This document shows, in pieces, positions 1 to 14,956 of a DNA stretch of 64,000 nucleotides. The stretch spans positions 5,571,501 through 5,635,500 of the forward strand of contig JAKNDB010000068.1 in assembly GCA_024305405.1 (NCBI GenBank). Reading direction: 5' to 3'. Positions within the stretch are counted from its first letter, which is position 1, and each line of letters begins with the position of its first letter. Made by a program: the position numbers and the translations under genes. The DNA is from Dirofilaria immitis. Its lineage: Eukaryota > Nematoda > Chromadorea > Rhabditida > Onchocercidae. The notes under the pieces were generated by a model, which was not told the origin of the DNA, made no database searches, and worked only from the letters and a program-made list of their open reading frames with translations.

Positions 1-1002
1 ATTATGGTATCTTAGAGTTAGCATCTCTTAAGCACTTTTTTTCTTCATTTTTTTGATTTAAAAAAGAAATTCATCAGAAAAAGTTTCGAAATATTCATCA
101 AAAAATTGAATAATGGTTTTTAAGTTAAATTGTAATTATGAAAATAAAATTCGATTTTGAATTTGTTTAATAAAATAAATAAGTATTAAATGCAAATATT
201 TCCTACTTTTTTCAAAAGATGCATTTCTTTATTTGTTAATTTTAATTTCTAAAAATTATAACTTTCACTTTTATATTTCTTTTAATTTTATGCAAAACTT
301 TAATTTTTTGAGTTTTATTTTTATTAGTGTCCATTAAATTTTATATTTAATTAGTATTGAAATTTTTCTTTTGTTTAATATTTCAAATGCATTAGGCATT
401 TTTGTTTTTGAAAAATTTTGTAAAGAATATTGAAATAGTACTCGGTGAATAACCAAATTTTACGGCCGGTCCATATGAGTTCATTGAAGGTTATTTGGAA
501 GTTATTTCAAAAATAAAAAAAAAAGAAAGAGTCATCTATTCTATTGTTCTCTTTTCTTTTCTTTATCTTCCTTTTACTATCCATTCATTCATTTACTATT
601 AGTAAGCAGGTAGTATAGATAGATAGGTAACATATAACGGTCTAAAGGTAGGAAAGACTATATAATATACTCACATAAAAATAGCTCATAAAAACGATTT
701 TAGATAGTAAAAAAAAAAAAAAAAAAAAGAGGTTATGACCTCTTTTCATAACATTCATTTCATTTCACACATTTGAAAAAAAAAGAAAGAAATGAAGGAG
801 TAGAAAGCATTCAGTCAACAAAATAAAATATAACAAAAAGAAAAAAAATGAAGAAACGGAACGAATCATTTTTTATTTGAAATTTGAATTTTGTTTTTGT
901 TTTTTTCTCTCATATCTTTCTTATTCTTTTAATAGTGTTAAAATCATTAGATATAAGATAAGACATATGGTCATCGGATCGGATGGAATAGCTAGTAGTA
1001 TG

Positions 1003-1027
1003 TTTTTTTTTTTTTTTTTTTTTTTTT
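1003..1027. repeat. Poly-T tract (25 T)
   Basis: An uninterrupted run of 25 T, the longest homopolymer in the window. Its true length is doubtful because shorter homopolymers elsewhere in the window look miscounted. Confidence 0.9.
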
Positions 1028-2290
1028 GTTAGATTCATCAATAAGATATTGCTCACCTGTCGTATTTTAACCGCAAACTAACGATCAATTGGGCTTTTCT
1101 TTTTTAAAGATTTTTTTCTTTAGTCGTCTTTTTACAAATAAGCATTTTCAAATATTTTAATTAAGGTTAATAATTTTTGAATGAAATTTGAAATGAGTGA
1201 TTTGTAATGAAAAATGATTGATCTTTTTTTTATGATTTAACTGTTTATCAATATTGTGCGGTAGAGAATATAGTGATAAATATCTGATATTGTGATAGCA
1301 TTATTTATTACTTTCTATCAAATCAAGAATATTAGCCCATTTTATTGCCAGATTTTTCTGTATTATAATTTGTACGATAATATAATGACAAATGTCTAAT
1401 ATCATGATTATATTTCTTATCATTTTTATCAAATCGATTCAATTCATTTTATTATTATAGAAAATTTTTCCTCATCTATCTTTCTACTTTCTCATTCTAA
1501 TAATTTTTATTTTGAAAATGATATTAAGAGAAATTTGGCATTGAAAAAATTCCTCTTTTTGTTTTTGATTTTCGATCATAGATTATCGATATTATTAATT
1601 AATCATTGATCCAAATTTTCTATATACACATAAAATTCGAATTATCGAAAATTTGGATATAGTTAGTTGCAGACGTGTGATAAGGAGTAGACCATACATC
1701 AATACAATATTGCAATGCATGCATTGCGTGCATTTCAAATGTATGTATGATATATAGATAAACAAATAGAATAATATGCATGCAAATATAATAACAGCAT
1801 GCTTTTTGAGTGATAATTAATTATTGTAAGATATGGAGATTTTAATAAATTAAAATTCGTTAAAAAAGAAAGATTTGAAAAAAATTTTGAATCACTCTAA
1901 ATATCTTAAATAATCGAATAAAATTCGTAATCATACTGTTTATTAAAATAATATTTATAACAACTTTTACCATTCAAAATATATTATTTGATAATTATAA
2001 GATCGATATGGAATCGAGAAAATTCTTGATCTTTATCCATTCCTTTCTTTCTTTTATTCATAATTGAAATTAAATATTTCATTTCCATTTCATATTTTTG
2101 TGTTAAAAACTGTTTGTATTTATTTATTTATTTCATATGAAAATATAAACATGTTTAAAATCAACCTGAAAAGTTTTTTATTCTGAATCAGTTGTTATAT
2201 TTTACAGCTATTTTGGGTTATATTTTTAACTTGATTATTTCTGAGAAAAAGCATATCAGAATATTTCATCCACTTATATACTGGATAATT

Positions 2291-2322
2291 GACCTAGGCT
2301 AGTACTATTTCAGGGCCTAGGT
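2291..2322. repeat. Short inverted repeat ACCTAGGC...GCCTAGGT
   Basis: Eight-base perfect arms separated by about 15 bases in otherwise AT-rich DNA. It could form a small hairpin, but no function is evident. Confidence 0.4.
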
Positions 2323-4291
2323 TAATATTGTTTTGGGCCATTTACTTGAAAACGTAATTAGCTAATATGTGTGACAATAGTTATGCTTTTTCAAATTTAT
2401 TAATTTTACATTATTTCTTAGATTTCCATTATTATGTTACAAATAAGATATCCTAGACGGATCATTATCATTTATATTGTTAGGATAAATATCATATGAA
2501 CAATTCTGATATATCGAATTGTTTTTCGAATTTAGTAATAATTTCATTTATAAGTTATTCAATACTCATTGTATTATATTATAGTATTAAATATTAATTT
2601 TTAAGCGAATAAAATAATTTAAATAAAAAGTAAACAAATTGAATAATTTAAATTTCCTTTTTCAAATTTTACAAATTCATTTCTTTGCTGTAATATTATA
2701 TATGCATAGTTGTAAATATTGGATAATTTTTTGTTTCAAAATATTTTATTATCATTTTAAAATAATGAAATTAATTATATTATTTGTAAACAGAATGATA
2801 AAATTATTATTTAAACGAGCAATTAACACATACAATAAGCGATAACAATAGTAGTAATAAGAAAGCATATGAAATTTATCGAGAAAGATTGTTAGTCGGG
2901 AAATAAAATTCCTTGTTATATGAATATATAACAAGGAAATAGCACTACTACTAATACTACTACAACTACTATTATTACTAACTAGACTATCATCATCAAC
3001 ATCATCATTATTATCATATTATTAATATCACTGTTACTATCGTAATCATTACCATTATGTGATATAAAATCATCTTATACCTAATAATCATCAAGTCATT
3101 TTCAATTTCTAATGCCAACAATCGCAATATCTAAATATTGATTTAGACAATTAACTCTGGCAATATTGTGGATGATAATTAAAGGGAATAGAATTATCTC
3201 ATCCATTCTCTTCTAATATTATTTATAGGTATGCATATCTATGATTAAGGGAGAATGGGATAGAACTGATAGAAGTAATCGATAATTGAAAATGAAAAAA
3301 TAATTCGAATTTTTGCTATCGTTGCTAGCTATGGCAAATGATTCTCAATAAGAATTTTCAAATGTTCCATGTTATCATGATAATAACAATAATGATCACA
3401 ATCACAATAACTGATAATAATAATAATGTACATAATATTAAGACAATAACATTAGTAACAATCGTAAGAATAGTAATCATAATAGTGATAATAATAATAA
3501 TATAGTGATAATAATGATAATAATAGTGAAAATAGTTATAGGAGTAATTGAAAGGGTTACAAAGAATATTAAATTGATGAAAAAATTTTGAATAAACAAC
3601 GAATTGAAAAAATTTCACAAATAATAATCAAATTGAAGTATATTTAAATTAGCAAAGATTTTTTCATAAATATCATTAAATAATAGGGTATTTAAATCAT
3701 GAAATTTTTATAAAAAATGGAAGAAAGATATGTTGTAAATATTCAAAAGAAAATCAAAAATAAAAATTACTTTAAAATAATATCAATTGATTTGTTAAAA
3801 ATTAATATTATCAAACAAATCTTCATAATACTGGCTAATTAACTTCTATAAAAAAACTATAATTACTATCATTTTTCTTTTAATGTTAATCTATGGTAAT
3901 TGATATGAAGTTAACATAGACTTTAATTTTATAGGAATTTAATACATGCATTGATGATATCATTTCATTAGTTATTTAACTCATATATCACTCATTAATA
4001 TCACATAAAATAATATATTAATTACTGTTCGATTAAACTTATCTTATTAGTGTTTACTTTTATTGCATTGCTAATTATAACTAATTATTTAGATATTATT
4101 GAAATTTCAATTTGAACTATTTATATGAATAATAAAATGAAAGAAAAAATTTTGGTCCCTTATTTATCCATCCAAATAACAATAGATAAAAACAATAGCA
4201 GTGGTAGTTGGAATTAGTAGTAAATAATAGGAGCACGCACCTGCATTGTTTGTTATTTTGTTGATGGACCGTTGACCTATAACTTAATGAC

Positions 4292-4380
4292 AATGATGGT
4301 GATGATGATGATGATGATGATGATGGTGATGATGATGGTGATGATGATGGTGATGGTGATGGTGATGGTGATGGTGATGA
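4292..4380. repeat. GAT/GGT trinucleotide microsatellite
   Basis: An imperfect (GAT)n/(GGT)n array of about 90 bases. Read on the minus strand it gives a poly-histidine frame, which I treat as an artefact of the repeat. Confidence 0.9.
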
Positions 4381-4859
4381 ATCTCAGAAAATTCATCTCT
4401 TAATACTTCTATTATAGCATTAATGTCAAACAGATATTCATTTTTTTGTTTTGAAATTCTTTTTCTTCTCGTCATTTCTCTCTCATTTTTTCCATTGCAT
4501 TTTTTTAAACTTTGAGAAAAGCGAATTTTGAAAATCCCTCTGATATACATATGCATATGGATGTGTATATCTCGGCATCATCAATAATGATTATTATCCT
4601 GCAGCGATACACATTTCAAAGGAAAGAGAAATAATTGCATTCAATTATTCCACACTTCTCTGTTTACTGAATGGATTAAGAAGATACAGGCAATTATCCT
4701 CTCCTTTCACCTATCAAACTTATATCCATCCACCTTCATTCTAAGGTGATGATGAAATTTCTTCATTTTCTTTTCTTTTTTTTTTTTTTTGAAAAAGAAA
4801 AACAATAAGATAGTCAATAACTTATGACAATATTTGATGAGCAATTATCTCATAACACG

Positions 4860-5110
4860 TGTCGGTCAATGCATGTGTGTGTATGTGTGTATGTGACTAT
4901 ATATGTATATTTATATGCATGCATGTTAGTATGCCATGTGTCTGTTTATATTCATATGTGTATATACACGTATATAGTTGCGATACGGATACGTATGTTG
5001 CGATACGTATCCGTGTATATGTATATGAGTATATTTATTTATATGTACGAATGTGTGTGTACGTCTGTATTAGATTAATATATATATATACGTATACATT
5101 ACGTATACGT
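4860..5110. repeat. TG/TA alternating purine-pyrimidine tract
   Basis: About 250 bases dominated by alternating purine-pyrimidine steps (TGTATG, ACGTAT, CATATG) with several small palindromes built on TACGTA. It is non-coding low-complexity DNA; the apparent ORFs across it are Tyr/Val/Cys repeats. Confidence 0.7.
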
Positions 5111-5979
5111 ATATATATTTTTTTGTATATAGGCGTTTTGTTGATTGTGTTATTTAAATTTTTCTAAAAAATTTTAATTAAAATTTGATTAAATTTTTAT
5201 CAGATTATTATCTCTTTTATGATAATTTAAGATTAATCATTATTTTTATATAATATTTTATTCTTTTCATTCACATAAATTTATATCCAATAATCAATAA
5301 TCAAATGTGAAATTAATAAATTTGAAATTATAATAATTTGTAGGAAGCATAAATTTTTGGTTAAAAATAAAATAGCAATATAATATTATTGAAATATCGT
5401 AATTCTACTTTTTTATTTAAAAGATTTATTTTTTTTTTTAAATATCTATTGGAAAATCAATATTGAATTATTTCAAGTTTTTCAGTATTTTAGAATGTTA
5501 TAATAATGAAATGTTGTTAGTTTTAATTTGATTATTTATTTATTTTATTTATTAAATTATCAGTTTTAAATCATTCATTATATTTTATGATCTATAAAAT
5601 ATTCAAAATTATAAAAATTCCATTCCCTTTATGTGTCAATCATTCGTTTGTTGCTTACTTTACCATATTTTTATCTTTTTAAAATGCTATTTTTTTTTTT
5701 AATAGAATTTTGTGTAATCATAAGTACAAATTATATATGTCTATATAGCCAATAAATTATTAATAAATATTTATATATACATTTTGAATTCATTTTCCCT
5801 CAACTAAATTTTTTAATTAATTTAATATTTATTGATTATTTTATAAGCATAACAAGTATCATTATAATTAGCATTAATTTATTAAACAATAAATGTCGTA
5901 GAAATACTATTGTGATATCACTAATTATTCTTGCAACAACTACAATAACAAGAATATTATTAATGATTATTTTTACTAC

Positions 5980-6013
<34 letters not shown>
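5980..6013. repeat. (ATT)n microsatellite
   Basis: About 11 tandem ATT units. Confidence 0.9.
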
Positions 6014-7066
6014 GATTGATTGTTTGTTAAATTTTGCATTTTTTAAATTAATAAACAAATAAAACATAAACTTTCAATTGATTCATTCTATCTATTTATT
6101 ATGCTATCTCTAGTTCTCTTATTTTTTACTATATTTTTCCTTTTTATTAATATTACTCATCATTTCCTTTAAATTAATAAAGAATAAAGGTAAGGTAAAG
6201 ATAGAGAAAAGGTAAAATTTTTTTTTTTGTCAACAAAAGATCTGTTTGAAAAGTGGTAGTGAAATGAAGTGAAAAGTAAAGAAAGATAGATAAAAGAAGA
6301 ATGATTTTATGATGAATGCATTCATATATATTTATTTGCAAGGACAAATTTTGAGAGCAAACAGTTACAGTAGTCAAGGTCCTAACATGAAGTAATGTTG
6401 AATTAAAATAGGATGTGAAATAAAATGCTTGGCTCTTTCTCTCTCCTCTATCTCATTTCTCTTCTCCTACAATTCTTACCTTATTTCTATATATTTTACA
6501 TTTAATAATTTTAATATTTCTACATATACATACATACAGACACAGACTGATTTATGCAAATCATCGAAATATTTCTATATTAATAATGAATTTTGATTTT
6601 TCGAAACTAATTTATTTAAAAAAAAAGATAATGAAATCATAGAAAAGAGAAAGGTACATATATATAGGTATATAAATGCATTAAAGTATATATAGACAGA
6701 CACATACAAATAGAAAGAAAGATATATCTAAACATTTCAATATTAAAAATGAATTTTAACTTTTGAAAAATGATTTATGAAAAGTTTATAGAAATAGTAA
6801 AAGAATGAAGGATATTTTACAGTAATGATGAAAAGGAAAAAGTAATGAATAGAAAAAAAATAAATAAATAATCCATTAAAAATTTGTGGAAAAAATATGA
6901 AATATAGTAATTATACTTTTATACGATAATTTGTCATACGGAATAATACAATTACTATTTCAAAAATATATGATCATAATTATGGCAATAAATTAAAATA
7001 ATAAATGTTTAATTAGTGTTATATTTCTAATTTGCATTTTATTCCAAATATAAATTAAAAACTTAT

Positions 7067-7092
7067 GTATATATATATATATATATATATAT
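7067..7092. repeat. (AT)n microsatellite
   Basis: About 13 tandem AT units. Confidence 0.9.
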
Positions 7093-8741
7093 TGTTCATT
7101 GAAATAAATGATAATTGGTATATTAATACTTAATACTTATTAATACAAAAACTTGAAATACACCTTGGCAAATAATGAATCAAAAAAGAGAATATATAAA
7201 TAAACTATTTGTAAGTAAGCTAAAATAGAACAGTGAAAATAAAATGAAATTTAAATTTCATCAATTTCGTTTGAATATTTCGTTATTTTTTATCGGAAAT
7301 AAAAATAAAAACAAAAAAAATCAATACTTTTTATTTATATTAACTTAGAAATTTCCTTTCTTAATATTATAAATAATATTTCAGCTCGTAAAATTATTTT
7401 CTTATACCATAATTCATCGCCATAATACATTTATTTGACTGAATTAATTGGATCATATTTTTCTCTGAAAAAGAAATTATTTTTTCTACTATCACTTTCA
7501 TTTATATTCTTCATATCTCAATCGTTTTAATAATTTGGTGAGAATAAAATGAAATGGATTAGACAATTACTAAGATATTCTGCCAGAAAATATTGGATGT
7601 GAGAACTTTCTCATAATTTTCATTTTCATTTTCACAATATATCGTTCACCGCTAAGTTTCTTTTAATCTTTGTATGTAAATAAAAATAGAGATGAGAGAG
7701 GATGAAGAGAAACGAAAAGGTCAAAGTGTCATGTGCTCATTGGATTTGTTTTTGAAAAATTTTCTCATCTTATCGATATCCTGAGAAAATGCAAACTTTC
7801 TCATACTAGATTTTCAAATAACATCGATTTACTTACTGATTGATATTAAAAAGTTGAGAAATTGTTGGTAGTCTATAATACAAAATGATTGGCTATTTCT
7901 TAACTCTTGGCCAAAAAAATACTTACATATTGGACAATAAGCGTAAATAAATTGGCATATAATTAACACTTTATTCTTCAGTTTTGATTATTTTCATTTC
8001 TTCTTATTTCTTATATATTCTTTCTATTTGCTAACTAATATTTAGCAGCAGTACTGCTAAATATTTATATTAAATACTTTGATTTATATTATAAGTTATA
8101 TTATGTAAACTTAAACATTGCATATGCATATTATCATATTATGCATAATCATATTATTTTATAATCAGCTAAGGAGTAGTAAGATTGAAATCCGTAAATA
8201 AGCGATATAATTTTAAACAATCAAATAAATAATACCGTACTATAGTTTAATAATAATAATTGGAGTTTAAAATTGATACGAAAAACAAAAAAGCAATATT
8301 TGAATTTCATAATGTCAATTAATTTCATTTGAAAAGAAACAAAGAAGAAAAAGCTAACAAAAAACTTTAAAAACCATAATATATCCTAAGTTTTAATTTG
8401 GCTCATAATTTAATTTTGTTATTTTAAATTAGTAAAAAAATTACTTAATATAAACATTATTAATATCATATCAGAAAATCTAGAAGTTATGCATTATTTT
8501 CCTTTTTTTGATAATTTTATTTTTATTATTATTTCGTTTAAAACCTTTAATTTTCATTTTTGTTTTTTGAATTTTATAACATTTCAAAAAATCTTTTTAC
8601 TTTCTAATTTAATTCCGTACTGATATACTGATACGTAAATTAATTAGTATTGAAATAATTATTTATAAGATCCCTTTAATTCCGTTAATTTTTTCCTTCC
8701 TCTTTTATTAAAACTTCCTTTTTTCACTTTCCCTTTAACAT

Positions 8742-9151
8742 TCAATCAGTTTCTTTTTGCGATACGGTAATTTTGTCGGTGCCAAGTTGGAAAAGTAAGG
8801 AATAATGAAGAGGTTCATGGGAAGGAAGGCTTAACACGAATATCTCGAATGGTACCCCTATTGTGTTGGAACATGTGTCGAATGTATGCATGGCAATGCA
8901 CCTATACCTGTCCCCTGATGCGATGCAACAATTACCTGATCTCTTCGGATACAATCAACTATCCGCGACTACTTGGTCCTCTTGTCCGATTAAAGACTGA
9001 AAACTACATAATTCTCTGCGGGATGTCTAGGCATATCCGAAAAATACGCACAAATATATACATAACAGAATACAGTAATTCTAAAGTGAACCTATCGAAT
9101 TATACTTCATTTGAGTGGATACTTGAAAGGTTCAAGATATTTGTTCAGTAG
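8742..9151. other. GC-richer island of unknown nature
   Basis: From about 8,750 to 9,060 the base composition is clearly less AT-rich than the surrounding kilobases, and the homopolymers that fill the flanks are absent. Open frames of 100 codons (+, 8849-9151) and 70 codons (-, 8742-8954) overlap here. The plus-frame start has no nearby acceptor, and I recognise neither translation. It could be an isolated exon, a non-coding RNA, a conserved regulatory element of the downstream homeobox gene, or inserted DNA. The sequence alone does not decide. Confidence 0.35.
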
Positions 9152-11573
9152 AAATACTTCAAAAACGATTACAAATTATTTGATGTTTGAAAACATTCTT
9201 TTATGTATTGGTTAAAAATTTAAGCCATATTTTTACCGTATGTTATTAATGATATGAAAAAAGTTTTCATCATTATTACAAAATTAAATTTATTCAAACA
9301 AAACTAATATTCTCTTCTAATTTATAAAATCAAATTTTTTGCTCTAAAAATTTTTTTCTGTGATTTGTAATTTTTGTTGGAAAAGATAATGAATGGAATG
9401 AAATTTAAAATATCTGAACAGAAATTAAATAATAATATTATAAGCTTAATTTCCTTACATCTTTCTATATACTAATTGAATGATATCCAATGATAAGATT
9501 TTGACTTATAATATAAATGATTACTAATTTCATATTATTATTTTAAATTTTATCTCATTTTTCTCATTTTTTTTTAAATTTCATTTACAAATATCTAATA
9601 CGAAAAAATTGATTGAATTATCACTTTAATCAATAGTTAATAATGTTATAAATGATATTAGACATTCGATTCAAATCAATAGCCCAAATTTTTCAATTTT
9701 CTTGTATAAATCTTAAAAATTTGAAATTGTGAAAAAAGCAATAGTTCATATTTGATGATAAACAAGGAATTTTAGCTAATAAAAATATAAGCATTAATTA
9801 ATAAGCATTAAAATGTGTAGAATTAAAATTATTACTAATTTTAAAAATTTTTAATATTTAATTTTTAAAATATTATTATTTTTCTCTTAGATTATTTTAT
9901 GAAAAAATAATAAAATAAAAATAAATTGCTTATGTAATTATTAAATTTCATTTGTTTTATATAACAATCAATTTTTCTAAAATAATAATTTTCAAACCTA
10001 TCAAATTTTCTGCCTTACTGGAAAAATGAAAAATTATTTCTTCCCTGGAAAAGATCGGCATATGATAAAGGCAGAAATATCATAAAGCACGGTAAAATTT
10101 CAGATCTGTTACCACTTCCTTCCTTTTTCTATTCTTCGAAGCTATCGTATCCATAATATAGATGACAAGGAACTTCGAAGTTTTCCGGTCGAACGATTCC
10201 AGATAATACCTTAAAATTTGCATTGAATAAGTAAATATTAGTAAATTTCTTTCAAGCAGTGATAAACATCCGCAACATCTCAACAATAACAATCATGTTT
10301 GGCTCATTAAATTTATTCCTCTAGCCTAGCTTTCAATTGCCCGATTTAAAATCAATCAAAGGATAAACAAGAAAAAAAAGCAAATAGAAAATCTCTATAT
10401 CAATAAAGAATTAATCATATCGTAAATTTTCAAGAAAAATTATTATTTAAGTAATTATTAATTTGTTTATTGAAAAAATAAATTAATAAATAATAATAAT
10501 AATTACTTAATTGATTATAAATAAAATTACCTCTCTCTTTATATCTCTTTGCATTATTTTTATTTTTTTTTTTTTTGAGAATAATTTTCATTTATTCATT
10601 CCAACATATTGAAATGAATAAAGAAGAAAATTTTCACAAGAAATTGTCAATTAATCGCTATGGGAATAATTTCAATCTTACCTTACCACCAAATGACAGA
10701 TGGACATGTCAAAGTGTTATATCTCTGATGGGTGACGTTTTACGACTGCGATAAGATTTGATCAACGATAACAAGCATAGGAACAATCTTATCATATATC
10801 TTTTACTGATGTGACATTCCTCAAGGACACAGATATCTATATATATTGTATGTATCAATATAATATTGTTATGCAATTATTGATATATAGGTGACAATAC
10901 CGCAATTTTTTAGGGCATTAATTTGCTAAAAAAGTTTGTATAAATCATTTTTTTTTAGATAATTATTTAAAAAATTAAATTATCTGATGGTGAAACAGCC
11001 ATAAAAACAGATGAAAAAAATGCTTGTAATAAACTGTATAATGATAAAAATTATTGTTTAATAGTTTATCTAATAACATTAATCAAAAATTTATTTCCTT
11101 AAAAATCATAGAAAAAATGCTTTTTCGAAATAATTATATTAGTATTTGCATTTAATACGAAAATTTAATATTAGAAAAATTATATTTCTAGATTTGCCAA
11201 TTGTAAGATAAGTTTTTATAGGAATTTAAAGAAGTTATCGGAAATAAAAATTGCAAATTTTAATTATCTATCTTTCGGATAAATAAAAAATTTCGACTAA
11301 AATTTTACAAAATTAAAATCTCAAAAGTTCAAAATAAAAAGTTAATATATTTTCGTTTTGTTTTCTTTTTGTTTGTTAACGAAATGAATAAATGAGAGAA
11401 ATTATAGAAATAAATATCTATTAAAATATTAACGTTTTTATTTTATTTTATACCAAATTTAATTATTTGCTATAATGAAATAAAATTTAAATTTATAGCC
11501 TTTAATTGCAAACTAATCTGAAAATTTTATTAAAACCGGTTAATCTGAAAATGTTACTGTAATCTTCAATCTA

Positions 11574-11880
11574 AAAACGATATTACTCGAACTGATCATC
11601 CTAAAGGTGTCATTTGAAATCGATCAATATGAAAATATCCTCAGTATTATTCGAATTCAAAAATTATTCTCCGACTAGTTTCAAAATAAGTAAAAGCAGG
11701 TTAAATAACAAAAAGTCTCTGCATGCAAATGCGCGCAACAAGTCAAACGACAAATGGCATCAAAATAAGGATAATAATGCGGAACTCAGGAATGCAATAA
11801 ACTGGGTGTGGCACACATACTGCATTGCAGTTAATCCGTCCGTAATTGAAGGCTTGCAGCATCTATAATGCTATACGATC
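11574..11880. other. GC-richer island with an 84-codon open frame
   Basis: A second block of richer composition, with an open frame (+, 11614-11868) that begins at TTG rather than ATG. It contains TGCATGCAAAT, an octamer-like word, and several TAAT/ATTA cores. The Asn/Lys/Ser-rich translation resembles no family I know. A conserved non-coding element upstream of ceh-43 is as likely as coding sequence. Confidence 0.3.
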
Positions 11881-12096
11881 GGAGAAAGATGGAAAATAAA
11901 ATTCAAATAATGACAGGAATTTTTTTTCTTCTTCTTTCCTTTCCTATTTAAAAAGTTATATTATATTCACATTTGTTTATAGTTTGTAATTTGCAATTTA
12001 TAGTAATAAATATTACGAAAAGCAAATTATAATAATTAACAATAAAAATAATATTGTATTTATAAAGTTAAGTCAGTCTACAATTCAGCCTACAAT

Positions 12097-12135
12097 TATA
12101 TATATTATGAATTTCGAGAATTCATAATATATATA
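12097..12135. repeat. Perfect 17-bp inverted repeat with 5-base loop
   Basis: Two 17-base arms (12097-12113 and 12119-12135) are exact reverse complements around the loop TCGAG. The arms are AT-rich apart from the GAATT next to the loop, so transcribed RNA could fold into a hairpin. Nothing nearby suggests a terminator or miRNA precursor. Confidence 0.6.
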
Positions 12136-14956
12136 AAGGAAGTGTCAAAAAGTTTACATTATTATATGTAAGAATGAAAAGTTATGATATTGTTAATTTT
12201 TATATTACTAACAATGTAGCAGTAATAAACTGTTTTTAAATAAAATTTTAATTAATGATAAAAAATCTATGATTGTATATGAATTATTGATTATTCTAAA
12301 CATTTAATAATATCCTATTTAATAATATTACTATTCTTCTCACGAATAAATAAATTTTAAAAAAAGGCAAAAAATTAATAAGATAAAATTTAATAGAATA
12401 TAGCAGCAGTAAGTAGTGAGAATAAATTGTCTAATAATAATCAATCATTCTCGATCTATATGCAAATGTATAAATATATATATATATATTAGTGTATATG
12501 TGGGCGCAAATTAGTGTCATTTTAGTTTGTGATGGTAATTTAGCCAACTTTCTGGGTGACATTTTTATTCTATTAATATAGAGCAGGGACATCTATGTCT
12601 CTTCTTAGTTTGTTCGAATTTATTTATCTTCATATTTCATCTTCTGCTTATAAATAAAATTTTTCAAATCATTTTCAGATTTGATCACTTCCTTCCGTTT
12701 TTTGAAAAATCATCACTTACGAACCCTCTTTTTCTCCCCTTCTCTCCCTCTCTCTCTTCCTCTCTCTTCCTCTTTTTTCTTTTTTAAATCTTATTGATTA
12801 TCACTATATAATTTAAAAGTCTATCATAATATTATTATTTTATAAATTATATTATAATGTCATCAGTTTTACAGTCAAATTATCTTCATGATTAATGATA
12901 CAGTATAGCCTATAATATCTGTAGTTTAAATAGTATGAAAAGATGATAAGGTTAAACGATTAAAAATTTAGTACCAAAAAAATAAAAAACTAAACAATTA
13001 TTGTGTTTGATTGAAATTATTAAAAATTTTAATTATAAACTAAATTTAAATAATTAACTAATTAAATTGTTTTTGTAACATCAACAGATTCATCATTAGA
13101 TTATGAATATAAAAAACGATTAACAAATTTATATTAAAATAGCGCTAAGCATCTTCCTTTTTAAAAACAGAAAAAAGAATTTATTATTTATCTTTCTGTC
13201 ATAATTTTTTCTTTTTTTTTTAAAAAATTCCATAAGACAAAATTTAAAGTTATTAATTTAAACATCAAATGATAAAAATTTTTATATAAATTTCGTCAAT
13301 TTTTAATAACTTTAACAATTATTTCATAAAATAATTTGCCTAAATTTTTAAATCTTTTATTAACAATTAAATATTAATTAATTATTCTATAATATATCAA
13401 AATATTCATTTATTATTATCATACTTAATTATTTATCATTTATTAATCTCTTCAAATAATATCTTTTCAAGATGAAACAATAAGTTTCATATGTTATGTA
13501 ATGAAGAAATGAAAGACGACGAAATACAAATTAAACAATAAAATGGCAACGGAACAAAAAAAAAAGGAAAGAAAGAAAGAAAGATTATATCTGTGTCGAT
13601 CAGTTAGATGATAATTGAATAACTAATTTATACTTAAATAATTGATTTATAAGAAAATGATACAATATATAAAATATAAAAAAGAAAAGAAATAGTTAGT
13701 TTTATAGTTCTAATTAACAGCTAAATATTATTATTATAAATAAAGCAAAAATGCTGCAGATATTGATAGCTTTCTTTTTATTTCTTGTTGAAAGGATGCT
13801 AAAGACTTATTAATGGATTCGGGATTTTTATAAATCATGGTAAATAGTTTTTGAATTTCAATTTTCTAGAAATAGCAATAAAATTTACATTTTAGAAACG
13901 TGCGATGGAATTATTTGCTTTTTAACAGACAACTTCAAATCATCAAATTTCAGCGAATCAATACAATAAGCCAATTTCGAATAAACAAAGGTATAGTTTT
14001 TAAATTTTGAAAATTTAAAACGAAACATGTAAATCTAAGCGAATCAGGTATAAAGTAATAAGATATTTCACAACTATTTTTTCGATAACAAAAATATCGA
14101 AATACCAAGTATAAATTATATTCGAATTGATAAATTAATACTAATTTAAATACTAAATATAAATTATGAAGAAGCCAAAAACGGACCAATTCATTATGGA
14201 TAGAAAATGGAAAGAAATTCGAATCGCAATGAATCGATAAGGAATCAATGCATCATTAGAAAATTTGAAAAATGGAAATTTTATGCCAAAAACTACATGA
14301 TGTAATTTCGAGAAAATATTTCGTGTAAGGAAAATTTTTCGAGATTCCAAATATGCAATTTTCAAGTTTTTAAGTATCGCTAAGCAAATTTTATACAAAT
14401 ATTAACATTGCTATCTAATAATTACAAATAATATTTTCTTTTTATTCAGAATAACTTTCATATCTTTACATAATTCGATACATTAATAATTAAGTATTGA
14501 GATTCTAAAATGAATTCTAATATGATTTAAAATATGTTCCGATCATATTGCTCAAAAAAAAATTTTTTTTTTTTGGAAGAATCATTAAGCTTAAAATATG
14601 ATTATGAAAAGCAATATATTTGTATATATTCTTTATTATATAACAATGTATATTGTCGTATTAAATTTTTCATATTTTATGTTTAAAAGTTTATGAAAAA
14701 ACTTTTTTAACTTTCAATTTTGTTAGAAAATTTTCTTTTTTTTTTTTAAATCATATTGGCAAGCATTTATTAATAAAATTATATCATTTTAATACATTTT
14801 TAATTTTTAAGCAAAAATTAAATTAATTAAAAACTTTCAATTAATTTTATATATATGAAAACAATAAAATAATTAACTTATCCATTTGTAATTTTAAATA
14901 ATTCATACTTCACAAACAATTCATATCTTAATACATATTATACATTCATATCCATA

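Noticed and set aside
4284..4556. Minus-strand frame with a run of about 28 histidines
   Set aside because: The His run is simply a GAT/GGT microsatellite read on the other strand; no splice sites or family support.
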